Shown piece after piece: positions 1-5,716 of a stretch of 10,322 bases of DNA. Both the position numbers and the translations under genes were made by a program. Numbering within the stretch: the first letter of the stretch is position 1; every line of letters starts with the position of its first letter. Below the pieces are notes generated by a model, which worked only from the letters and a program-made list of their open reading frames with translations, searched no databases and was not told the DNA's origin. The stretch comes from Nitrospirales bacterium (GTDB lineage: Bacteria > Nitrospirota > Nitrospiria > Nitrospirales > UBA8639), in assembly GCA_029261305.1 (NCBI GenBank), contig JAJDBO010000389.1, positions 1 to 10,322 on the forward strand, read 5' to 3'.

Positions 1-434
1 GCTCATGAGCTTTCCCAGGGTGCCAAGTATTCATAATGCCTGGTGGGTCTGGGGCCTGAGGATTTTTCGACAAAGACCTACTCCGCCGATCCTTCCTGTG
101 TTTTCCTTCCTAATAGTTCCTATTAATTGCGGTTTCGTCAAGATGTATTTCGGTGTCTTCTCTGTCGGAAAACTTTCCATTTGGTCCATGCCTACGTTTG
201 TCTGAGTTCGTTCCTTTTGTCGATTATTGCGAAAGGAATTGTTTCATTTGTCGGATGACTCTGTTGGGAATTTTTACACAAATAAAAAGTTGTTTCCCAT
301 GGAAAAACAAGTCGGATGCAAAAAAATCCATGTAAGTCAGTTGTTTAGAAGGGGACAGGTTTTTGGCATGTTCATTGTAATAGACAAAGGTAATAGCGCC
401 TTAAAGATACTCACCTGAACCCAAGGAGCATGCC
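1..434. other. Leading non-coding stretch
   Basis: No convincing gene is seen. Three overlapping open frames of 60-66 codons exist, but they overlap one another in different frames, lack ribosome sites and have no protein-like pattern. The first 36 bases can be read in frame 1 as the last eleven codons of an upstream gene ending in TAA (34-36), but this is too short to support. The perfect palindrome GCTCATGAGC occupies 1-10. The 3' part holds the sigma54-like site listed separately and the leader of the gene at 435. Confidence 0.5.
363..379 (+). promoter_or_regulatory. Weak sigma54-like promoter candidate
   Basis: TTGGCATG (363-370), four bases, then TTGTA (375-379) resembles the -24/-12 element TGGCACG-N4-TTGCW with the correct 12-base distance between the two key G positions. 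The -12 GC is GT here, which weakens the call. It would start transcription roughly 45 bases before the ATG at 435. No enhancer-binding site was identified. Confidence 0.25.
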
Positions 435-680
435 ATGATGAAACTATTTTTCGGAATGATCATTGGATCGGTGTTCACCATTTATGCTGCCGGTGGTCCA
501 GCTGCTGCAGATCTTATCACGCACAATGTACTGACGCTTGCACAAGATTCCACGAATGACCCGCAATCGCTGATGATGATCATGAGCGTGTGGGGAGCGA
601 CAGCCTTTTCTATGGTGTGGATGAAAAAACGACAGCAGCGTTCACCAAGAACTTCTCAATACGCCTTTTTACTGAGGTAA
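435..680 (+). CDS. Small two-helix membrane protein, function unknown
   Basis: This 81-residue protein is not one I recognise. Residues 1-20 are hydrophobic and could be a signal peptide ending near the Ala-rich stretch GGPAAAD (20-26), or a first membrane helix. A second hydrophobic segment at about 46-63 is followed by a positively charged tail (KKRQQR, 64-69), which suggests that the tail faces the cytoplasm. Two adjacent ATGs (435 and 438) follow a good ribosome site, AAGGAG at 423-428; the first is taken. The strong ribosome site and the sensible charge distribution are the main reasons to accept it as a gene. It stands alone, with about 360 non-coding bases after it. It could be a small accessory protein of the envelope, but nothing in the sequence fixes a role. 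Confidence 0.6.
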   Translation: MMKLFFGMIIGSVFTIYAAGGPAAADLITHNVLTLAQDSTNDPQSLMMIMSVWGATAFSMVWMKKRQQRSPRTSQYAFLLR

Positions 681-704
681 CCTATTGTGAATAGTTTTAC
701 CAGG

Positions 705-727
705 ACGCGCGAAAATTTCGCACGCGT
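705..727. repeat. Inverted repeat downstream of the small membrane gene
   Basis: ACGC (705-708) plus GCGAA (709-713) pairs with TTCGC (717-721) and GCGT (724-727), with a three-base loop and a two-base bulge, giving nine base pairs. It starts 24 bases after the stop at 680. No T-run follows, so it may protect the 3' end of the transcript or be a protein-binding dyad rather than an intrinsic terminator. Confidence 0.45.
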
Positions 728-797
728 GATCTGTCTTGATTCACAAGAAGGGCCTTCTCGAACTTGTGTCCAATGTTGAGTTGAAATGATTCTGCAG

Positions 798-824
798 CCC
801 CCTGAAGTGGATCCACTTGGGGGG
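798..824. repeat. GC-rich hairpin or palindrome
   Basis: The perfect palindrome AAGTGGATCCACTT (805-818) is flanked by CCCCC (798-802) and GGGGGG (819-824), so the stem extends after a TG bulge. The sequence after it (GATTCGTTCCTTTC) is only modestly T-rich. It could end transcription from the gene at 435, or be a binding dyad. It is the strongest structure in the 681-1040 gap. Confidence 0.5.
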
Positions 825-880
825 ATTCGTTCCTTTCAATTTTTCACCCCCCGTATTGTAGCTTGCCTAGATCTCATCTA

Positions 881-908
881 TTGATCGTAAAAACTTAACC
901 AATATAGG
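881..908 (+). promoter_or_regulatory. Candidate sigma70-type promoter for the gene at 1041
   Basis: TTGATC (881-886) and TATAGG (903-908) are separated by 16 bases and each match four of six consensus positions. The element is in the right place to serve the exported-protein gene, leaving a leader of about 125 bases that contains the hairpin at 975-992. Confidence 0.35.
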
Positions 909-974
909 GACCCCTCGATGGAGGAATTTACTTTTGCTCTTCAAGCGGTTTAATGTGGAGCATCATGAAATGAT

Positions 975-992
975 CCATTCCATCAGGAATGG
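975..992 (+). repeat. Perfect 7-bp hairpin in leader
   Basis: CCATTCC (975-981) and GGAATGG (986-992) are exact inverted repeats around an ATCA loop, 48 bases before the GTG start at 1041. It could be an RNA hairpin in the leader or an operator. No T-run follows. Confidence 0.45.
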
Positions 993-1040
993 GGGAGTAT
1001 GGTCTTACGGTTTGCGATCAAGTAAGGGAGTAAAGAGACT

Positions 1041-1454
1041 GTGCGGGTGAATGAAAAACAGAGGGAAGGGTTTTTCATCAATCTTCGGGTAGTGTTGGGA
1101 GGGTTGTTGCTGGTTTCGGTCTGGTTCGGCATGAGCCCGCTGTGGGTCGAAAGTCGTGTGCCTCCCTTAATATCTGGAACTCACCTGGTAGAGGGTGAAG
1201 GTTTCACCACAGTACGATCCAATCAGTCGTGGTCGGCGTTTAGAAGCGATGAAGCGAAGAGTATTTGTGTGACCGTGACGAATTATGGCGTCAGTGAAAT
1301 TTTTGTTCACCTCTTTCGCAAACGGTCTCTCACAGGCGCTTTTACCGTGCTCCCTCAACGAGTGTCGGCGATGTGTTCTGATGTGACCGTAATTGAAGTT
1401 GAATGTGGAGATGGGACTTGTCTCCCACGATGGTTTATTTCGGAATCCAATTAA
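1041..1454 (+). CDS. Exported or membrane-anchored protein, function unknown
   Basis: This 137-residue protein belongs to no family I recognise. A charged N-terminus (residues 1-10) is followed by a hydrophobic segment at about 11-31, then a soluble domain. This fits an uncleaved signal anchor or a long signal peptide. The soluble part has four cysteines (C76, C112, C122, C127); the last two sit in VECGDGTC, and pairs could form disulphides in the periplasm. Its alternating hydrophobic pattern (CVTVTNYG, VTVIEVEC) suggests beta strands. The start is GTG at 1041, with GGGAG at 1026-1030 ten bases upstream; a second GTG at 1047 is a possible alternative. It is separated by roughly 300 bases from the Pal-type gene and may be transcribed from the promoter proposed at 881-908. 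Confidence 0.6.
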   Translation: MRVNEKQREGFFINLRVVLGGLLLVSVWFGMSPLWVESRVPPLISGTHLVEGEGFTTVRSNQSWSAFRSDEAKSICVTVTNYGVSEIFVHLFRKRSLTGAFTVLPQRVSAMCSDVTVIEVECGDGTCLPRWFISESN

Positions 1455-1539
1455 ACTTTTTCTGTGGATGTATTCTGGTTGCTTCTTTCCTATCTTCCCT
1501 AATCCAACCCTGCTTCTAGTACAATATCACCCAATTGTG

Positions 1540-1568
1540 TTGACACTGAAAAGTGCACACCCTACGCT
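1540..1568 (+). promoter_or_regulatory. Candidate promoter for the Pal-type lipoprotein gene
   Basis: A perfect -35 box TTGACA (1540-1545) is followed after 17 bases by TACGCT (1563-1568), which keeps the most conserved T, A and final T of the -10 box. It would give a leader of about 175 bases before the ATG at 1750. The -10 box lies inside the dyad at 1564-1582. Confidence 0.4.
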
Positions 1569-1582
1569 TTGAGATAAAGCGT
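1564..1582. repeat. 7-bp dyad over the proposed -10/+1 region
   Basis: ACGCTTT (1564-1570) and AAAGCGT (1576-1582) are perfect inverted repeats with the five-base spacer GAGAT. The position over the -10 box and expected start of transcription fits a repressor operator. A weak terminator is the other reading, since CTTTGTGATTTCTT follows. Confidence 0.45.
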
Positions 1583-1749
1583 CTTTGTGATTTCTTGTGG
1601 CGAAAGTATTATGGTATTCTCTCAGGGTAGATTTCATGGTGATGAGAGGCCTGCTCACATCGGTGATGCCTTGGTAATCGCCTTAAAATAATCTAAGTTT
1701 GGATTTTTAGAATTGATGGTTTCGAGGTCAAAATGGTCCTAATAATAGA

Positions 1750-2490
1750 ATGGGGTTCCTGGTGAGGTCTGTGATAACTGTTTTTCTGGTCATGGGGTTA
1801 TTGATTGGTTGTGAATCTACAGGACGTCATGTCAGCACGTCAGCATCGGAAGATATTACCTCAGGGGAGATTATTCCTCCGGTCATTTCTGAAGAGGAAG
1901 TTTTCGAGCCCGATGTTGAGGAAATTGAAGTCGCTTCTTCCATTGAGGAAGCTATTGCACCGGTAGTTGAATCAACTGAGGCCGTCGCACAAGATGGAGA
2001 AAAAGACTCTGCACTTCCCAAACAGCATTCCCAAGAAATTAGGAAAGCAGCTGTATCTTCACCTTCTCCTCCTAAAGCGCCGTTGTCTTTGCCAACTGGA
2101 CAAGCTCCGGTATCCGTTGAGTCTCCAAAAATTGATGTCGCGGAACCTGTTCAACCGAAGATACTGAAAGATATTTATTTTGATTTTGATCAGGCCGAAA
2201 TCCTGGATGTGAACAAGCCTGTTTTAGAAGCTAATGCGGCGCTTTTGAAAGGGCACTTCAAACATCTGAATGTGCTTATTGAGGGACATTGTGATGAGCG
2301 AGGATCTGTAGAATATAACTTAGTGTTGGGGGTCAGGCGCGCTCAGGTCGTGAAGGCCTATCTCATTGATTTAGGCATTCCGACTTCACGGATTCGTATT
2401 GTAAGTTTTGGCAAGGAACGTCCAGTGTGTACCCTACAACATGACTCTTGTTGGCAAAAGAATCGACGCGTACATTTTTTGCTGCAATAA
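1750..2490 (+). CDS. pal: Pal/OmpA-family outer-membrane lipoprotein
   Basis: A peptidoglycan-associated lipoprotein of 246 residues. Residues 1-20 form a lipoprotein signal peptide with lipobox LIGC, so C21 should be lipidated. Residues 22-140 are a low-complexity acidic, then Ser/Pro-rich linker, much longer than in ordinary Pal. The OmpA-like domain fills about 141-246, with IYFDFD at 142-147, the peptidoglycan-binding core EGHCDERG (178-185) followed by SVEYN, paired arginines R196/R197 and the terminal NRR (228-230). In this family the domain binds diaminopimelate-containing peptidoglycan non-covalently. No tolA/B/Q/R genes are nearby, so it is not in a Tol operon. Its closeness to a Tad cluster allows a role in anchoring that machine, which is inference. 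The ATG at 1750 has no clear ribosome site; GTG at 1762 is a possible alternative and would keep the signal peptide. Confidence 0.85.
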   Translation: MGFLVRSVITVFLVMGLLIGCESTGRHVSTSASEDITSGEIIPPVISEEEVFEPDVEEIEVASSIEEAIAPVVESTEAVAQDGEKDSALPKQHSQEIRKAAVSSPSPPKAPLSLPTGQAPVSVESPKIDVAEPVQPKILKDIYFDFDQAEILDVNKPVLEANAALLKGHFKHLNVLIEGHCDERGSVEYNLVLGVRRAQVVKAYLIDLGIPTSRIRIVSFGKERPVCTLQHDSCWQKNRRVHFLLQ

Positions 2491-2622
2491 TTTTCTCCTA
2501 CCCTATTTTATTCCAGTCGTGACTTTGGAACCCTTTCTTCTTCCTTGACGGTATTTTCATGCCTTCATGCCTATCCCCGGATCTGTTGGCTGGGCATCGA
2601 GAAAAAAGTCCCTTCAGGTGTC

Positions 2623-3036
2623 TTAATACAGCCAAGGAATATACACGAGTCTGGTGCCAGGGTTTACTACCAAGATCCAAAACAGAGCACTTAAGGATGT
2701 CACGCCGGTTAAGATCAACGCAATAAGTTTCGCGGCAGCATTTTGGTGCTGATAGGTGATGTCTCGTTCTGATCCAAATCGTCCGGGAGATTGATGATGT
2801 GTTCTGGTATGTGGGCGACGAGGAGAGGGTGCTCTTCCTCCCATCATTTGGGCTTTTCGCAATTCTCGACGTTCCTCAAGCAAACAGGCCGTTTGATACC
2901 AGTACTGTTCTTCAAGTTTCAGCAAGGCTTCCCGATTCTCAAAGGCCACCGCTTTCTCAAGAAGTGGTTGATAGGTTCGGTCGAGTTGTTTGAATTTCCA
3001 CCAGAGTGACATTCGTTTGGTGACTGTTTTAAGCAT
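2623..3036 (-). CDS. Tail-anchored membrane protein with charged N-domain, function unknown
   Basis: This 137-residue protein is not one I can name. The first 65 residues are highly charged and look helical (WWKFKQLDR, ENREALLKLEEQYWYQ, LLEERRELRKAQ), consistent with a helical hairpin or coiled coil. A basic, Pro/His-rich linker follows (66-95). One hydrophobic segment (about 102-124) ends the protein, leaving a short tail rich in aromatic residues, so it is probably a C-terminally anchored inner-membrane protein with its N-domain in the cytoplasm. The frame stays open to 3237, but the ATG at 3036 is chosen because AGGAGGA (complement of 3044-3050) lies seven bases upstream; the longer N-terminus looks non-coding. 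It lies downstream of, and in the same direction as, the LuxR-type gene and is convergent with the Pal-type gene. Confidence 0.65.
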   Translation of the reverse strand: MLKTVTKRMSLWWKFKQLDRTYQPLLEKAVAFENREALLKLEEQYWYQTACLLEERRELRKAQMMGGRAPSPRRPHTRTHHQSPGRFGSERDITYQHQNAAAKLIALILTGVTSLSALFWILVVNPGTRLVYIPWLY

Positions 3037-3071
3037 AATAGAATCCTCCTCAAATGGCGTAATGTCTGCCA

Positions 3072-3100
3072 AACTTATGACAGATCTCGATGGATTACAA
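3072..3100 (-). promoter_or_regulatory. Candidate promoter of the tail-anchored protein gene
   Basis: Read on the - strand, TTGTAA (3100-3095) and TAAGTT (3077-3072) are 17 bases apart and give a leader of about 30 bases that ends in the strong ribosome site at 3050-3044. The boxes match four and three of six consensus positions, so the call rests mainly on position. Confidence 0.35.
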
Positions 3101-3111
3101 AATACGTAATC
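3093..3111. repeat. Dyad overlapping a -35 box, possible operator
   Basis: GATTAC (3093-3098) and GTAATC (3106-3111) are perfect inverted repeats with a seven-base spacer, and the left arm overlaps the proposed -35 box of the - strand gene at 3036. The neighbouring LuxR-type protein would be the natural candidate to bind here. That is inference. Confidence 0.4.
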
Positions 3112-3230
3112 AGCCGCATTTGTGAGACAAGGAGGTGGAACAACACTTAACGGCCAGCAATGAAAGTCTCGCTGGTGAAAGTGAGGGTAGGATAAAATTT
3201 GGTAGAGTTTTGGAGAGGAAAGAAGGCCTC

Positions 3231-3275
3231 TTTTCATCGTACATGCCTAGTGTTTAGGGCAGTATACGATGAAAA
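3231..3275. repeat. Long hairpin after the LuxR-type gene
   Basis: TTTTCATCGTA (3231-3241) and TACGATGAAAA (3265-3275) are perfect 11-bp inverted repeats. Inside, TGCCTA (3244-3249) pairs with TAGGGCA (3255-3261) with one bulged G. The structure begins 14 bases past the stop of the - strand LuxR-type gene. Neither strand shows a T-run after it, so it may stabilise or process the transcript rather than end it in the standard way. Confidence 0.6.
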
Positions 3276-3289
3276 AATCCTATGGTTGG

Positions 3290-3607
3290 TTAAGAATGAT
3301 GGGAAGGTGGAATTGAAAGCTCGTGGATATTCTTTGCCAGTCGTACCTCTCGTGTTTGTTGAATCATTTCCAAAAATTGCACCACCGCTGCTGTACGTGA
3401 TTCGACCCCGAGTTTGGTATAAATGTGTTCAAGGTGTTTCGAGGCAGTTCGAGGGCTAATAGACAAAATCAGACCAATTTCACTATTGGTTTTTCCACGA
3501 GCAACCCATTCAAGGACCTCAACTTCTCGACGAGTCAGTCCCTTTTCTTCAAGGACAACTAGCGTATCATGTTCGATTGATGGACCCGCAGCATGTACCA
3601 ATTCCAT
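3290..3607 (-). CDS. Standalone LuxR/GerE-type helix-turn-helix regulator
   Basis: A 105-residue DNA-binding protein. Residues 24-75 make a complete LuxR C-terminal domain: LTRREVEVLEWVARGKTN, then SEIGLILSIS, then the recognition helix region SPRTASKHLEHIYTKLGV (51-68). Glu, Gly, Lys and Thr occupy the family-typical places. There is no receiver or ligand domain: an in-frame TAG lies only four codons upstream of the ATG at 3607, so the short form is genuine and not a wrong start. About 20 residues precede the domain and 30 follow it. The ribosome site is moderate (AGAGG and AGG within 15 bases). As in small LuxR proteins of the GerE kind, it would act as a dimer without phosphorylation. Likely targets are its own region, the gene at 3036, or the divergent Tad operon; this is inferred from position. 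Confidence 0.85.
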   Translation of the reverse strand: MELVHAAGPSIEHDTLVVLEEKGLTRREVEVLEWVARGKTNSEIGLILSISPRTASKHLEHIYTKLGVESRTAAVVQFLEMIQQTREVRLAKNIHELSIPPSHHS

Positions 3608-3626
3608 GATGAAAACCTATCCTCTC

Positions 3627-3642
3627 TCTGGGTTACCCCAGA
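3627..3642 (-). repeat. Leader hairpin of the LuxR-type gene
   Basis: TCTGGG (3627-3632) and CCCAGA (3637-3642) pair exactly around a four-base loop. In the - strand transcript this sits just upstream of the purine-rich ribosome region of the regulator gene, so it could influence translation. It is short and could be chance. Confidence 0.35.
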
Positions 3643-3824
3643 TGCTTGGGTGTGATTTCTCGTGTTTTCGTCTGTCAAAAAGGTACATCGCAACTTGTGG
3701 GCCAAAATGCCAAAGATGTTTTTTTTAATCCAAAGATATCCATAACATGTTGAATTTAAATGAAAAATTTAGACTTAAGTTTGGGGTCTTGGTAACCGAG
3801 AGGTAGGCGCCTTTACCTGGGAAA

Positions 3825-3841
3825 CGTAAAATTTTTTTACG
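3825..3841. repeat. AT-rich perfect inverted repeat
   Basis: CGTAAAA (3825-3831) and TTTTACG (3835-3841) pair exactly around three Ts, immediately after the first TTTACCTG site. It may be a protein-binding dyad, or a chance product of the AT-rich sequence. Confidence 0.4.
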
Positions 3842-4105
3842 AAATATCTCGAGATCAAATAGGAATTCTATGAAATTCAAATAAAATCAATGACTTGCAG
3901 GTAAAAGCAAGGGTGTAAAATTTTTCGACATGGGTCAGATGACGGATGTGAAAAATTGAAGACGGACTATCAAGAAAATACATAAATACAATCGTTTTGC
4001 TATTGAAATCCGGCATGTTTCTAACTTGATCAGTTTTCTGACATACCTCTTTCGAGGTAATTTTACTTGGGGTAAATTTTTGTTGCCCAGTCCTTTACCT
4101 GTTTA

Positions 4106-4135
4106 TTGAGCTAAAAAAATTACTTTCTATATATT
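4106..4135 (+). promoter_or_regulatory. Candidate promoter of the Tad operon
   Basis: TTGAGC (4106-4111) and TATATT (4130-4135), 18 bases apart, match four and five of six consensus positions. This is the best sigma70-type pair seen in the interval. It would give a leader of about 320 bases before tadZ. The TTTACCTG site at 4094-4101 directly precedes it. Confidence 0.4.
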
Positions 4136-4460
4136 TCCACGGCTCTACTTCCCCGCTTCTATTTTCCGCCAACTCTCTTTTTTTGTGCGAAAACAATTTT
4201 AGACCAAAAGTCAATATCTTGAGCTTTTCATTTTACGTCTTGCCGGCATGTCTCCTTCTCCCTGGTTTTCCGAGCGCCATGGTCTGAATTGGATGGCGTT
4301 CATTTTTACCATTCCCAATCTCTCATTAGTCTCCTTAGCCAAATGGCGTATTGTTGCAAATCCTTCTTGTCAGTTAAGTAATGTTAGCAAGTGTTCTAAA
4401 TTTTTCATGGCGAATTCACTTGTTATAGCAGGTAAATAGAGGGGCGATTGGGGGACAAGT

Positions 4461-5714
4461 ATGAAAATTTTTTCTCAGCCAGGTAAATCTGTTTTAGAGG
4501 ATCACACTAGTGAATTTTCCTCTTCGCCAATCTATGTGGAAGTGGTGGTCACCGATTCTTTAGTGAAATCGACATTTTTATCGATCTTTCGGGAGCATGA
4601 AAACTTTCAAATTCTAGAGTCGTTTGACCAAGCGGTTCCTCATATGACGATTTTGGAAATTGATGCTGATCCTAAAAGAGCGTTAGAGACCATTCAATCA
4701 TTCCACTCAGTCTGTCCTGCAAGAGACATTTTTCTCACGGGGTTTCCTCCGGATTCAGCAGTGCTACTGGAAGCCCTTCGGGCTGGTGTCAAGGAATTCT
4801 TTCCCTATCCGGTGGATCCTCAGAACGTCACGAAGGCATTGAGTCGATATGCTGAGTCTCGAACTCCCTCAAATCTCAAGAATGTTCCACAGGGTGGGAG
4901 AATTTTGAGTGTATTGGGAAGTAGTGGTGGTCTTGGCGTGACGAGTTCGGCCATCAATTGTGCGGTGTCTTTAAAAGCACAGGAGCCAGAGAAGTCGGTT
5001 GTGCTGGTGGAAGTTGATCAGCAAAGTGGAAATCTTCCTGCGCACCTAGACCTCTCTCCTTCATATAGTTTTCAAGATATCAATAAAGATTTTCCCCGTT
5101 TAGATGATGCCTTGGTCAAAAAGTTCCTGCTGGATCATGAGTCCGGAATTCAGGTGCTTCCTTCTGGCTATGACAATCTCCATGCTGGCCGGCTTGATGC
5201 CATCGGAGTCAAGCAAACGATTGTGTTGCTCTCTTCTTTGTTTGATTACGTCGTGGTGGATGCTGGACATACGTTGGAAGCTCCAGCCATAGAGGCGCTG
5301 TCTCTGTCGGATCATATTTTTCTTCTCACGACGCTTCAAGTCCCTGTGATTCATCGAACAAAAGCGATTCTCCATGCATTGAAAGAGGAAGGAGTTGAGG
5401 GGAGTGTCGAGTTGGTAGCCAATCGATATCGAGATGAGGAAGAGGGATTGATCGAAGAAACAGAATCTGTTCTTCAGCAACGCGTGAGTTGGCGTATTCC
5501 CGAAGATGGTATTCCTGCACGTCAAGCCATTAACCAAGGTGGTCCCTGTGTGTTGCTGTACCCAAAATCGTCGATTGCAAAAAGTTATACCGCATTGGCC
5601 CGCTGGGTTTCTGGCAGGGCATTAATGTCAATAGGAAATCAGAAAACGATGAGCCATTTTCAAAAAATTATTCAATATGGACGAGCCAAATTGCACTTGG
5701 CTGAGGCTTCTTGA
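4461..5714 (+). CDS. tadZ: TadZ/CpaE-like pilus assembly localisation ATPase
   Basis: This 417-residue protein combines an atypical receiver-like domain (about 24-130) with a MinD/ParA-type domain (about 146-390). In the Tad system this family places the secretion machine in the cell. The receiver part ends in the typical pattern [14 protein letters not shown] (105-118) but lacks the usual lysine before the proline. The P-loop region [11 protein letters not shown] (153-163) keeps the glycines but has no lysine at either the signature or the P-loop position, where ParA proteins have KGGxGKT. The second Asp motif (VEVDQQSG, D186) and a Walker B-like strand ([10 protein letters not shown]262 and D267) remain. 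Degenerate P-loops are known in other TadZ proteins, so binding rather than turnover of nucleotide is likely. The ATG at 4461 follows GGGGGA (4450-4455), and an in-frame TAG at 4437-4439 excludes a longer protein. It is the first gene of the operon. Confidence 0.88.
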   Translation: MKIFSQPGKSVLEDHTSEFSSSPIYVEVVVTDSLVKSTFLSIFREHENFQILESFDQAVPHMTILEIDADPKRALETIQSFHSVCPARDIFLTGFPPDSAVLLEALRAGVKEFFPYPVDPQNVTKALSRYAESRTPSNLKNVPQGGRILSVLGSSGGLGVTSSAINCAVSLKAQEPEKSVVLVEVDQQSGNLPAHLDLSPSYSFQDINKDFPRLDDALVKKFLLDHESGIQVLPSGYDNLHAGRLDAIGVKQTIVLLSSLFDYVVVDAGHTLEAPAIEALSLSDHIFLLTTLQVPVIHRTKAILHALKEEGVEGSVELVANRYRDEEEGLIEETESVLQQRVSWRIPEDGIPARQAINQGGPCVLLYPKSSIAKSYTALARWVSGRALMSIGNQKTMSHFQKIIQYGRAKLHLAEAS

Positions 5715-5716
5715 TT

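Larger units (their letters stand above)
3608..4460. other. Long AT-rich regulatory interval before the Tad operon
   Basis: About 850 bases separate the - strand regulator from the + strand Tad operon. No convincing gene is seen; the 63-codon frame at 4248-4439 lacks a ribosome site and protein-like pattern. The interval is clearly richer in A and T than the flanking genes. It holds a leader hairpin (3627-3642), four CAGGTAAA-type octamers, the dyad at 3825-3841, a small hairpin TACCTC-TTTC-GAGGTA (4044-4059), a candidate promoter (4106-4135), and on the - strand an isolated TTGACA (complement of 3673-3678) with no good -10 box. The 11-mer GTAAAATTTTT occurs twice (3826-3836 and 3915-3925). 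Confidence 0.6.
3812..4487. repeat. Five dispersed CAGGTAAA octamers upstream of and into tadZ
   Basis: The octamer CAGGTAAA occurs on the + strand at 3898-3905, 4429-4436 and 4480-4487, and on the - strand (written TTTACCTG) at 3812-3819 and 4094-4101. The two - strand copies share the longer CAGGTAAAGG. A near match, GGGGTAAA, is at 4069-4076. The 3898 copy is framed by CTTGC and GCAAG. The copy at 4094 lies five bases upstream of the proposed -35 box, a normal place for an activator site. The last copy is inside codons 7-9 of tadZ. I saw no other exact copy in the window. The most likely reading is a set of binding sites for a regulator of the Tad operon. Confidence 0.55.

Noticed and set aside
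5..418. Three overlapping + strand frames of 60-66 codons
   Set aside because: They overlap each other in different frames, lack ribosome sites and show no domain-like pattern.
2491..2622. Terminator between the convergent pal-type and - strand genes
   Set aside because: There are several T-runs but no paired stem next to them on either strand.
3037..3237. N-terminal extension of the - strand gene to 3237
   Set aside because: The extra 67 residues look non-coding and the strong ribosome site AGGAGGA points to the ATG at 3036.
3781..3840. Possible riboswitch (GGTAACCGAGAGG and following stems)
   Set aside because: The conserved cores of the cyclic-di-GMP, TPP and cobalamin riboswitches that I know are not present, and the order relative to the promoter candidate is wrong.
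4248..4439. 63-codon + strand frame directly before tadZ
   Set aside because: It has no ribosome site, unconvincing composition and no recognisable pattern, and it lies in the octamer-rich AT-rich interval.
5100..5537. 145-codon - strand frame inside tadZ
   Set aside because: It is antisense to a well-supported gene and resembles no protein family.
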